Source: an uncultured Bacteroidales bacterium (GTDB lineage Bacteria > Bacteroidota > Bacteroidia > Bacteroidales > Paludibacteraceae). Taken from it: 64,000 bases of DNA. This document shows, in pieces, positions 12,001 through 17,167 of this stretch. Positions within the stretch are counted from its first letter, which is position 1. Each line of letters opens with the position of its first letter. The position numbers and the translations under genes are program-made. Under the pieces are notes generated by a model that did no database searches, was not told where the DNA came from, and saw only the letters and a program-made list of their open reading frames with translations. The DNA is taken from assembly GCA_946403215.1 (NCBI GenBank), contig CAMIZG010000005.1:1-64000 (forward strand), in the 5' to 3' direction.

Positions 12001-14438
12001 GCGACAGCTTAGTAACGCTCACGCTCACCTTGTGCGAGCGCTTCGAGACCAGCTTCGTGGTTGAGGCCAACGATGTCTATACATGGGACGGCCGCACCTA
12101 CACCGAGAGCACGACCGAGACCCGCCTGTACGCTTCGCGTCAGGGTTGCGATAGCTTGGTAACGATGGTACTGACCATCATCAAGACCGCTAACACCGAG
12201 TTCGAGCAGACCGCTTGTACCGAGTTCGCTTGGGCTGACAGCCTGTTCACGGAGAGTACCATCCACTCGCACATCTTCCCGGCATCCGTCGGTGGCGATA
12301 GTATAGTTACGATGAAGCTGATCATCCACGAGCCTGTTTATGCCGACCTGGTAGATACTGTTCGTGAACCTGAGTGCAGCACACCGGGCTATGAGTATGA
12401 GCTACCGTGGGGCGAGAAGGTTCAGCATACGGGTATCTACACCCACACGCTGGAGTCGCAAGTCACCGGCTGCGATAGCATCATCCGCTTCCACCTGCAG
12501 TGGTGCGACGAGGAGCTGTGCATCGATACACTACCTGTAATTGCGGTTGAGCAATGTGGTCCGTACACATGGGATAAGACAGGCGAGGAGTACAGCGTAA
12601 CCGGCACGTACGACTACCACGAGCGTGACGCTCTCACCGGCTGCGAGCATGTATCGTTGCTGCGTCTGAATATCCTGCCTCAGGCTTACCGCACCATCGA
12701 TACCACGGCATGCGAGAGCCTGACCTGGGATGTGACTGGTGAGACCTACACTCAGTCCGGTTCGTACCGCTACACCACCACGGCGGCTAACGGCTGCGAC
12801 AGCATCGTTATCTTGCACGCTGTGATTGGTCACGCCGGCGAAGAGACGATTGATATCACCAGCTGCGATGCGTACACCATCAATGGCGAGACGTTCAGCG
12901 AGTCGGGCACCTATGTCCAGCACCTGACCACCGTCACCGGTTGCGACTCGACGCTGACCATCAACCTCACGCTCAACCCGACGAAGCAGTCGACTGACAA
13001 TGGCACGACCTGCGATGATACCGTTTGGTACAACCTCACGCTGACCGAGACTGGCTTCTATCCGCAAGTGCTGCAGACAACCGAGGGTTGCGACAGCGTG
13101 GTAACGCTCAACCTGATTGTATATAACAGCAAGCAGATAGAGTATATTGACTCCACGCATTGCGACTCCATCCTCTGGGGGCCGGACCGTGAGGGCAACG
13201 ATACGCTCATCGTCGATGACGGTATATACACGCGCACCTTCACATCGAGCGTAGGTTGCGACTCCACCGTCACGATGGATCTCCGACTGAAGCGTAAGGA
13301 AATCGTTCTTGCACCTGATGAGCAGGCATGCGACTCGTTCGTCTGGAACGAGAAGGTTTACTTCGAGTCGGGTACGTATAGTGATACCAGTATCTCCGTA
13401 CGCACCGGTTGCGACAGTATAACCACGATGCACATCACCATTGATCCGACGTTGTACGATACCATCTATGATACCGTACCGCCGCCATTCTTCCTCTGGC
13501 CGACGGAGAACGATACGATCTGGGAGAGCGGCGAGTATGTGGATACTGTTCCTTCGCTGATTACAGGTTGTGACAGTATAACCACCTTGTATCTGGTGAT
13601 GACCGACAGTATTATCCTCGACTCGATTGAGCCGGTACGTATCGATACCTTAGGTTACTGCCCGGGTGACACGGTTAACCTGCTGTACAACCTCTTGAAG
13701 GGTCATCCGACCAAGTACAATATTATCTTCGAAGGCTACTCCGTTCTGCAGAACTTGGATCCGAAGCGTGACTTCATCTCCGTAACCGATACGGCTGCTC
13801 TGCCGAACCACGGTATGGATACGATCTTCACACTCATTATTCCTGAGCTCTGCCCGCCCGGAACGTACAACTTCGATCTGCAGATGTTCGATGACTACTC
13901 CAGCAGCGAGGTTTATCACTACCACCTCATTGTGGCTGCCAAGAGTGCTATCGTAGCTATGTGGACGGATGTTGTGGCTATCAACAACATCAAGGAGGAG
14001 TACATCGGCTACCAGTGGTACAAAGATAACGAGCTTATCCCGGGTGCTACCAAGCAGTACTACTCCGATGGCGAGGATCTGAACGCTTGCTACCGTGCTA
14101 AGGTGCAGTTGGCTAAGGACAGCTCTTGGGTATTCACCTGCGAGGAGTGCTTCGATCTCCGCACAGACTCGCTCGAGCTCATCGCTTACCCGACGCCCGC
14201 ACCTGTCGGACAGCCTGTCACGATCAAGGCTCTGGGTATCCTGCTCGAGAAACTCAACGGTTCGCGTCTGACTATCACCAATGTGCAAGGTCTCACCATC
14301 AAGGAGTACACCTTGACTGAGGGACAGCGTGGTGTGGATGTCGAACTGTCAGCAGGCCTGTACATCGCTACCCTGGCTACCGGCAACAACGACGACAAGG
14401 GACCGCGTACCGCAGCCGTCAAGTTCACAGTATATTGA
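3..14438 (+). CDS. Giant repetitive surface protein with T9SS-type C-terminal domain (5' end cut by window)
   Basis: At least 4,800 residues. The reading frame is open to the window edge (the first two complete codons have no stop), so the GTG at 9 is not a reliable start and the signal peptide probably lies upstream. Residues about 5-450 (counted from base 9) resemble the IgGFc-binding-protein N-terminal domain of Bacteroidetes, with a GKDFWLTFM opening. Two cysteine units ending in CDSI/PDSI-type motifs follow, then sixteen Ig-like repeats of about 100 residues (748-2320), then about forty repeats of about 55 residues (2330-4532) built on C..YxW..G..Y..sG.Y......GCDS(I/V)..L.L.I. The last 85 residues (from AYPTPAPVG) look like a type A sorting domain, with NVQG and AGLYIATL. 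This suggests T9SS export and attachment to the cell surface. The role is probably adhesive, but this is inferred only from the architecture. The wlbA-like gene starts 35 bp downstream. Confidence 0.85.
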   Translation, partial: SSVPEMIPSTGKDFWLTFMQNREELSALDLKIFILSEKNVTVTVTAVGGSSSWTESVAAGVLKEVVIPTNSWACTTSSGLVTNTGVHLQATEEFSVFSANIFRESTSAISYDLSPVIATTSLGTEYFVQTYPSDKTATEFAVVGTEDGTTVKIVVSRRAKNDGGSAFQPGDTIKKTLNAGQVIQLKSINASTTLSGSAVIADKKVAVFAGGVNAGIPDGGAFDGDHVFEQVVPASAAGKRFVLMNFNAFPSPLTNYVSLTSEPTRFCVTGLYAGTKVKLIKDGVATEYNLNRGNTLSVSVGYNENPKFLEASNSVLVNAYLPNAGQNMIKRSVEDDYGDYVDVSFFYGEPSMVLIPATRQGVKKAVFPTFPEELGGAKLHYVNVIVPDSAKGDFKLNGVAVSASAFSTSSNHFIEADKDVDYAYARLQLTKSYNVLENDKAPFLAFVYGLSPDDELEKTKTSPEGYAMATTFNLAPAAPIVKIDNDEVSHGAILKYCNKHPGVEFSAIVDYPHDSIRWELGDNGVTSTSINASHMYGKTVNEADTTHNVRFYVYHHSPILPPNHKNYKDTDSVCVSLTVHPVYYDTLRDKVAANKLEYIWNKSSNPAFGIAGKGQQTLTVPVKFGKDAPNANNKWTTTSFSDELTDSIVYLTRHDCDSIFYIKLTVVPDIIMPEETQTVCQKESFTWAGHTATAGHRLWRKVGSTWTNDPTKIFSTDEVGTFEIRDTLVSKVYPNPDSIHVLKLTVNVKPSIALTEPSAICQTDDDAIDVSYTVSDATSFQYWLKDGSDHDVITPVTINAPFSSSFNLSGLSGLAAGTYTLKATATSAAGCTCDATPVTIRIKDKPTLTLNAIDAKCYPASSFDVTYTYANTTKIYYQVKNGTTPMFTDWQEVTSITGTFNISTSGWAAGTYSIEAYAEKEGCTSVHDVSKSLTITVQPTVVSLKIDTVCDAEANTTVHYRTANADTCYYYIRSQGKGTLKGVKKANDAVLDFTLNVSALNTNGLVDLIDTLYFVTDASCPGDTVKVPIVLHPMPTAKITAVAPTQCFTNISGNLEISYERSGVTNKVDWQLSKGGAVVYTQNNWTTASKLVIPAAQLTTPGNYQVKINKAYSEHCDSTGLKKGTLDFVLYDTAHITLSDISPVCEGTAVANNAYTASSIASYKYWITKAGTTVKGPFTVNPAATSGTIDMSSTATLDAGNYVLRVQATANNTCGEASVISKPFTLHAIPTIEKVEISDNSLCHKETPVPVVTVVNTTATKLTYQIFKGTTPWSPETTIDKPGDGKITGIRTDTLSPGTGYVVKVTPKSTTSPSCTGTPVSSPAFDVNALPKLTIADLAPQCYEAASFTVTYTHEGAAYVVWKVDGKFSDNWQLHNVPNFGDKKFEINTSGWAAGEYTLRAIPQSSVMCEGDTVVKTIKINPQPTVSISGVTSECKGTNPTVTLASLNAAATHYIYWIDNEGGTQVKAFETPTAVSTTFAANVSGLDPGKYKVRVQTSNGTTGCTSEVATSAAFEIHPLPLLTLNPNAVGLNVVYLQDTKVVVPYVSTNTKTYDFTFAKNDDAGKSTSGSNITAQATGDSVRINISDTEKFIPGTYTLTVTPKSDKGCTVAPSVIDTIKIEYPTDIRVLHIDSICEKESPVVVPIQTKYANGYEFVVKDGNGSTPTGGSGTGATVNEGETWKDASISLTTTNWPAGLYTITVTATNSLTHSSKTAPAATFRINPTPKIAIEKPFYSVCKGTSSVEVKFTPTAADSVNYYFKQGATTIQIDGKDDKSILASTGKITLDISALDANTYTLYTKPFSKLGCQDTLGYTQTKVYINPLPEITLTNVELVSYPCEQTPKLTITYTASTNARTYAYILKDKDGTTVRNISDQAIPAPYNGLAKTFDLDLTGLTAAKSPYKMTAVATSDSICEGAISNEISFSMLPKPTIKEISIDSICDNETQTELRFKVGNLTDFAGVTYTYQVVGYAALTNTAAAAATNAINVTNLGGLDPGLYTINLKVNTPTCESEQSTLQLRVWPLPVVNIDKIDDVCFGDALTTVYCSPDANVSKCTYTLKQGGTPVTGFVDKEVTLTDGKFTIATKTLGSEATTTTYTVELTPYSGKNCTGEMKSATFKVNALPTLGDINLDAAAVCEGTAIMGASFAHTGADSCHWELYLKGTTTPVLRQGNKNGLTDGTTNISIDLLAPTALEAGKEYDLKVIMVNTATKCEQTKPVVTFLIRKNPTVELASVGGAAQIEMCQPVDSVKFHYTNTGATEFIYKVEKGGTEIKSGTMTQLGTAADSVIRFGSRLLKGDYTLSIKPKNTDCTNPDFTVIPFKVDTVLPKKTTATICYGETFDWYKDDNGDPIVDCNGNAQTLMKGLTVSRHQFDTIFCADGCNKVYELDLTVKPKVSAPLEKHTLCINQTLTLPDGQLITKAGSYEYKTDDGAGCFIYHPVEVSQIIPEVKTINQSVCYGTPVVFSGKTYTGLQVGKHELRDTVAAIGGCDSVYVLMNLTVGERYYDSIVVTECDHYMWHGTTYKQSGIYREELASVDGCDSVSVLNLTINPRYEFTESYDILDTQLPFTVHEFTYTAAGTYDREFSTVAGCDSIYHITITTHTEPLPKDTTVHTMCEGATYSWQGTDYTVGGWYSKTEPGVAIHVLHLIVNPKYSNTTYVHHCGDTYMWQGTPRTASGTYTWNGSSLVTGCDSTEILVLTLGQANTNTVNITACRYEPVNVGSKTFLATETSYPDMQETFTNASGCDSTVTYKITVADRVYDAAVMDAFCEGTPYIWDVNGHTHTYTEAGTYFDTVMTDGCATKISTLELTANPKYHFDEDVEVWENALPYVWVGHKADTLLKTDGDYYDNHTTAEGCDSIHHIHFHVNWVTRDTTNTAANPEIGCGSVTWKGKPYYESCLASDTTWTGTPAKYSYIEFRYIVVTQQYSVVEPEFTICRNEAFTWHGQNYEANHFTAGDHLLTYTRPLKYNGQTVAGCDSTFTATVHVVETFFSEISKEVCPNELPYLWRDKQLNAAGDYTDVVPSPTGCDSTYVIHFTVTAVTGPDEVSDVQCLGAQINWGGLDFTANEPGEFEYYNWYKPNPGCPDYETYHKLNLTVGQTYVVDSALTKHVCDGTAYPDWFGQECKVEGADVVTLNDHLFMKIFHKEVPTALGCDSLKADLTLYAHKKYEKTLPDTTICNKFIWDGETVTTDGDEITYVRTYNLYPELGECGDSILTRKFTVLHSETETITKNECDSYFWDKTNTEYTESGTYTFEEMVGGQCPKITYLELTIRKKGTKEIEKEACYSYTWTPADGGNGQTYSTSGIYDYKLDIPSVSGCDSIHYLNLTIKDSVVTWLDPVTACDSYEWKGTSYGASKTIRYVTEAANGCDSIVYLPLTINHKSETFVPKIEACGSYDDEEHNIHLTASDPDYIVTLTNAKGCDSIVHFNIEITQPTLVEHTFTACDNFTWNSQTYTTSGDYEQEFLTPTCDSIVTLHLTIGHTTEPTNVTVVTYTNPYIWAEADNEEFTASGDYTRTLHQIASGCDSVVNMHLIINDPDSPEVIDVICSTAAPYVWQAFDTPPYDSQKTKSFTESGDYSDTLHIDNPDPLLAYDSIRILHLTIQEPPHTELTAEVCDTYVWGKDGQEYTISGTYLHDANDGFCYYTDTLHLTIHYSAEVTVKDTACDLMTINGITYDASGEYVHYMKTPYDCDSTVTYQLKINHRKTQTLNEDACGSYDWEGTTYTTSGSYTRVLETADGCDSVVTLNLSIHRPYRDTIQACGYFAPNGTPIYVWDNRTYYEAGDHVWNYTSVRGCDSTVVLRLTMPVVGEPESVQACDKYLWNGRLLTASGAYTDTLTSLVNGCDSVAKLHLAILPNPAGEQTWVEQTSSYTWGGVTYYESGDYERRFPMEEGCDSIATLHLTINDPLPISYEFSAEACDAYTWDTETFYESGVYVRNFPTLDDRDSIVKLTLTIHHDTTVYRTDKLCGPYDWNGQLITETGTYSQVLQRASGCDSLVTLTLTLCERFETSFVVEANDVYTWDGRTYTESTTETRLYASRQGCDSLVTMVLTIIKTANTEFEQTACTEFAWADSLFTESTIHSHIFPASVGGDSIVTMKLIIHEPVYADLVDTVREPECSTPGYEYELPWGEKVQHTGIYTHTLESQVTGCDSIIRFHLQWCDEELCIDTLPVIAVEQCGPYTWDKTGEEYSVTGTYDYHERDALTGCEHVSLLRLNILPQAYRTIDTTACESLTWDVTGETYTQSGSYRYTTTAANGCDSIVILHAVIGHAGEETIDITSCDAYTINGETFSESGTYVQHLTTVTGCDSTLTINLTLNPTKQSTDNGTTCDDTVWYNLTLTETGFYPQVLQTTEGCDSVVTLNLIVYNSKQIEYIDSTHCDSILWGPDREGNDTLIVDDGIYTRTFTSSVGCDSTVTMDLRLKRKEIVLAPDEQACDSFVWNEKVYFESGTYSDTSISVRTGCDSITTMHITIDPTLYDTIYDTVPPPFFLWPTENDTIWESGEYVDTVPSLITGCDSITTLYLVMTDSIILDSIEPVRIDTLGYCPGDTVNLLYNLLKGHPTKYNIIFEGYSVLQNLDPKRDFISVTDTAALPNHGMDTIFTLIIPELCPPGTYNFDLQMFDDYSSSEVYHYHLIVAAKSAIVAMWTDVVAINNIKEEYIGYQWYKDNELIPGATKQYYSDGEDLNACYRAKVQLAKDSSWVFTCEECFDLRTDSLELIAYPTPAPVGQPVTIKALGILLEKLNGSRLTITNVQGLTIKEYTLTEGQRGVDVELSAGLYIATLATGNNDDKGPRTAAVKFTVY

Positions 14439-14473
14439 TAGCGAAATAGGAAAATGTGTATAAACCAAGTTAT

Positions 14474-15451
14474 ATGCTAAATTTTGCACTGATAGGTGCC
14501 GCGGGGTATATCGCTCCGCGGCACATCAAAGCCATCGCAGATACAGGTAACAACCTGATCGTGGCATATGATAAGTTCGACAGCGTCGGACGACTCGATT
14601 CGTCGTTCCCGGAGTGCTCGTTCTATACGGAAAATGAGCAGTTTGACCGGTTCTGCTCCAAGCAGATGCGTACCGACAATCCGCTGCATTGGGTGAGCAT
14701 CTGCACTCCTAATTACACACACGATGCGTTCATCCGCTATGGTCTGCGACTGGGCTGTGACGTGATCTGTGAGAAACCGTTGGTGCTCAATCCGTACAAC
14801 ATCGACAACCTGATGGAGCTGGAGCAGGAGACTGGTCATAAGGCATACACTATCCTCCAATTGCGTCTGCATGACAAGATCCGTGCTTTGAAGCAGAAGG
14901 TGGATAATGGTCCGAAGGACAAGATTTACGACGTTGATCTGACCTACATCACCTCGCGTGGTAACTGGTACTACGCGTCGTGGAAAGGCGATATTCATAA
15001 GTCCGGCGGTATAGCCACGAACATCGGCGTGCATTTCTATGATATGTTGCAGTGGGTGTTCGGGGCAGTGAAGCAAAACATCGTTCATGTGATGAGCTTC
15101 GACCGCGTGGCGGGCTACTTGGAGCTGGAGAGGGCGCGTGTGCGTTACTTCCTGTCAATCAACGCCGCCTGCCTGCCGGCCAACGCCGTGCAGGGTGAGA
15201 AGCGCACTTACCGCACGCTGAGCATCGATGGCGAGGAGTTTGAGTTCTCGCAGGGATTTACCGAACTGCATACGGAGAGCTACAGGCAGATCCTGGCCGG
15301 TAACGGCTTCCGCATAGCCGAGGCACGAAACTGCATCGAGACCGTGGCTGCGATCCGCAAGACCGAGCCGATAGGGTTGGTGGGGGATTATCATCCATTA
15401 GCCAAACTGCCACTTGCCCCGCACCCGTTCGGATGGGATGAGAAACGATGA
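14474..15451 (+). CDS. wlbA: WlbA/WbpB-type UDP-N-acetylglucosaminuronate 3-oxidase (Gfo/Idh/MocA family)
   Basis: NAD-dependent sugar-nucleotide oxidase. WlbA/WbpB enzymes oxidise C3 of UDP-GlcNAcA so that an aminotransferase can add a 3-amino group, a step towards diacetamido-uronic acids. The N-terminus NFALIGAAGYIAPRH is the WlbA-type nucleotide-binding loop. CEKPL near residue 105 and the GGIATNIGVHFYDML segment carry the conserved Lys and His of the family. The length of 325 residues is typical. I chose the ATG at 14474; a GTG six codons upstream is also open but adds only a non-conserved stretch. It follows the giant protein gene and precedes two export lipoproteins, probably as one transcription unit. 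The other Wbp-pathway genes (dehydrogenase, 3-aminotransferase, acetyltransferase) are not beside it. Confidence 0.85.
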   Translation: MLNFALIGAAGYIAPRHIKAIADTGNNLIVAYDKFDSVGRLDSSFPECSFYTENEQFDRFCSKQMRTDNPLHWVSICTPNYTHDAFIRYGLRLGCDVICEKPLVLNPYNIDNLMELEQETGHKAYTILQLRLHDKIRALKQKVDNGPKDKIYDVDLTYITSRGNWYYASWKGDIHKSGGIATNIGVHFYDMLQWVFGAVKQNIVHVMSFDRVAGYLELERARVRYFLSINAACLPANAVQGEKRTYRTLSIDGEEFEFSQGFTELHTESYRQILAGNGFRIAEARNCIETVAAIRKTEPIGLVGDYHPLAKLPLAPHPFGWDEKR

Positions 15452-15491
15452 TTTTGTTTTCGATATAAGAACAAAATCAGAAACAAGAAAT

Positions 15492-16331
15492 ATGAAAAGC
15501 AAAATATATATATTATTAGGCTTGTTGGCTGTGGCGTTGAGTTCGTGCTTGACGTCGAAGAAGGTCAACCTGCTGCAGGAGCCTGACGGGAAGAAGATCC
15601 CTTCGTATGTGGATACGCTCTCGTTTGAGGACTATCGTATCCGCATCGACGACAGGCTGTACATCCAGGTCTATTCGGTGGACGAGAGCCTGACCAAGCT
15701 CTTCAACCAGGGTATGTCTGCTTCGTATGCGCGGCAGCAAATGTATTATAACGATTCCTACGGCACCAATGAGCTGTACACCTACCTGGTGGACGATAAC
15801 GGAAACATCCAGTACCCGATGATAGGCGAGGTGCCAGTGCGCGGCAAGACGACGCGTGAGGTGAAGCACCTGCTGGAGGAAAAACTGTCCGGCTTGGTGA
15901 CGCAGATAGGCAACTACACGCTTCTGTCAGTGGATGTGGAGGTGGTGAACCGCTATTTCTCCGTGATTGGTGCCGTGCAGAGCGCACGCGTGCCGCTGAT
16001 GAAGGAGAAAGTGACGATCTTCGAGGCGCTGGCTATGATTGGCGATATAGCCGACTACGGCGACCACTCGAAGATACGTATCATGCGCGAGATAGAGGGC
16101 GAGACGACTATCCGCACCTTTGATATCCGCAGCAAGGACATCATCAACTCCGAGTTCTACTACATTGAGCCTAACGATGTTATTTACATCCAGTACATGC
16201 CCGGGCATACTTTCGGCATTGACCACGTGACCACTACCATCGCCGTGGTGGCTACCACGATCTCGTTCGGAGGATTTATCTATGCGCTCGTCCTGAGGAC
16301 GATGAATGCAGTTGAACGTTCAAAAAAGTAA
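15492..16331 (+). CDS. Wza-like polysaccharide export lipoprotein (first copy)
   Basis: Outer-membrane polysaccharide biosynthesis/export protein of the Poly_export plus SLBB family. The ATG at 15492 starts a lipoprotein signal peptide with lipobox LSSC (Cys19); an open stretch upstream to 15414 is not part of the signal peptide and overlaps wlbA. The Poly_export core begins at the YRIRIDDRLYIQV segment. An SLBB-like RYFSVIGAVQSARVPL segment follows, and a C-terminal hydrophobic helix (TTTIAVVATTISFGGFIYAL) may cross the membrane, as in other Bacteroidetes Wza-like proteins. At 279 residues it is the usual size for this phylum and shorter than E. coli Wza. It works with the Wzc-like kinase two genes downstream. 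Its stop codon sits directly on the ribosome binding site of the next gene. Confidence 0.88.
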   Translation: MKSKIYILLGLLAVALSSCLTSKKVNLLQEPDGKKIPSYVDTLSFEDYRIRIDDRLYIQVYSVDESLTKLFNQGMSASYARQQMYYNDSYGTNELYTYLVDDNGNIQYPMIGEVPVRGKTTREVKHLLEEKLSGLVTQIGNYTLLSVDVEVVNRYFSVIGAVQSARVPLMKEKVTIFEALAMIGDIADYGDHSKIRIMREIEGETTIRTFDIRSKDIINSEFYYIEPNDVIYIQYMPGHTFGIDHVTTTIAVVATTISFGGFIYALVLRTMNAVERSKK

Positions 16332-16336
16332 GGAGG
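16331..16336 (+). promoter_or_regulatory. Strong Shine-Dalgarno site for the second Wza-like gene
   Basis: A perfect AGGAGG lies eight bases upstream of the ATG at 16345 and overlaps the last base of the previous stop codon. Bacteroidetes genes usually lack strong Shine-Dalgarno sites, so this one is unusual. It fixes the start at 16345 rather than the in-frame ATG at 16306. Confidence 0.7.
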
Positions 16337-16344
16337 AAACGAAT

Positions 16345-17106
16345 ATGAGAACACGCAATTATCTATACCTCCTGCTTATGGTAGCCTGCATGCTCACCGG
16401 CTGTTACTCCAACCGTCAGATCGGTCTGTTGCAGGATCGCAAAGGTATACCTACTTACGATAGTGTACCCTACGAACCCTACCGTCTGCATGTCAATGAC
16501 CAGATAGTATATCGCCTGATCACCATGGACGAGACGATCTCCAAAGCCATGGCTGCCGAACAGATGAGTTACAACGCGCAGTACGCTGTGTCCTACCGTA
16601 TACAGTCGGACGGAACAGTGGATATACCATTTCTGCCGCCGATTAAGATGGAGGGCTTGACCGAGCGTGAGGCGCAGGACACCTTGCAGGCTGTCTTCCG
16701 CCAGATTATCCCCGACGCGGATGTCAAGCTGGCGCTATATAACAAGAATTTCACCGTGCTGGGTGACCTGGGGTCGGGGCAGTACAAGATATACAAGGAG
16801 CGCATGACCATCTTCCAGGCTCTGGCAATGACAGGTGATGTGAACAACAAGGGTGACCGCAAGCACGTGCGTATCGTGCGTCCTAACGGCAACGAACCGC
16901 CCGAGGTGCTTGAGTTCGATATACGTGCGCAGACGGTCATCGACTCCAAGTACTACTATATCTACCCCAACGACCTGATCTACGTGAGCCGCGAACCCGG
17001 GGCGTTCTACAAGGTGCCCTCCTACAGCAGCTTTATCGGCCTGATCACCTCATCCGTAGCCCTGCTCGTTTCGGTGCTGAACTACATACCTAATGTTAAT
17101 TTTTAG
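16345..17106 (+). CDS. Wza-like polysaccharide export lipoprotein (second copy)
   Basis: A second Poly_export/SLBB lipoprotein of 253 residues, paralogous to the gene before it; both share the pattern Q-x-GxxxYDS(V/L)xxxxYR(I/L)xxxD. The signal peptide MRTRNYLYLLLMVACMLTGC ends in lipobox LTGC (Cys20). The Poly_export domain covers about residues 45-130, the SLBB-like part (NFTVLGDLGSGQYKIY) follows, and a C-terminal hydrophobic stretch (SFIGLITSSVALLVSVL) may be a membrane helix. The start is supported by the AGGAGG site. Two tandem Wza-like genes before a single BY-kinase suggest either a mixed outer-membrane channel or two alternative ones. Confidence 0.88.
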   Translation: MRTRNYLYLLLMVACMLTGCYSNRQIGLLQDRKGIPTYDSVPYEPYRLHVNDQIVYRLITMDETISKAMAAEQMSYNAQYAVSYRIQSDGTVDIPFLPPIKMEGLTEREAQDTLQAVFRQIIPDADVKLALYNKNFTVLGDLGSGQYKIYKERMTIFQALAMTGDVNNKGDRKHVRIVRPNGNEPPEVLEFDIRAQTVIDSKYYYIYPNDLIYVSREPGAFYKVPSYSSFIGLITSSVALLVSVLNYIPNVNF

Positions 17107-17155
17107 TTTAGTGTTTAGAGTTTAATGTTGATGAAAGTTTAGAGTTTATAGTTGA
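17104..17155 (+). repeat. Intergenic repeat, copy 1 (TAGTTTAGTGTTT ... ATAGTTGA)
   Basis: The spacer before the kinase gene begins with TAGTTTAGTGTTT over the previous stop codon, contains GTTGAT, repeats GTTTAGAGTTTA-like words and ends with ATAGTTGA. The spacer before prfA (19768-19798) shares the same 13-base start, the GTTGAT and the same end, with a shorter middle. No gene is encoded and the function is unknown. Confidence 0.5.
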
Positions 17156-17167
17156 AAAATAAAATAT

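Noticed and set aside
2583..13433. Long open frames on the minus strand of the giant gene (for example 7194-8360, 12531-13433, 3477-4361, 2583-3407)
   Set aside because: They mirror the repeat units of the coding strand, have no domain or signal that I recognise, and arise because the sense codons rarely give antisense stops.
7000..13605. CRISPR-like array from the recurring GGTTGCGACAG words
   Set aside because: The words are in frame, code GCDS in each unit, and the spacing varies with the protein repeats. No unique spacers or cas genes are present.
14456..14473. GTG at 14456 as the start of wlbA
   Set aside because: It adds six residues outside the conserved WlbA start; the ATG at 14474 fits the family better.
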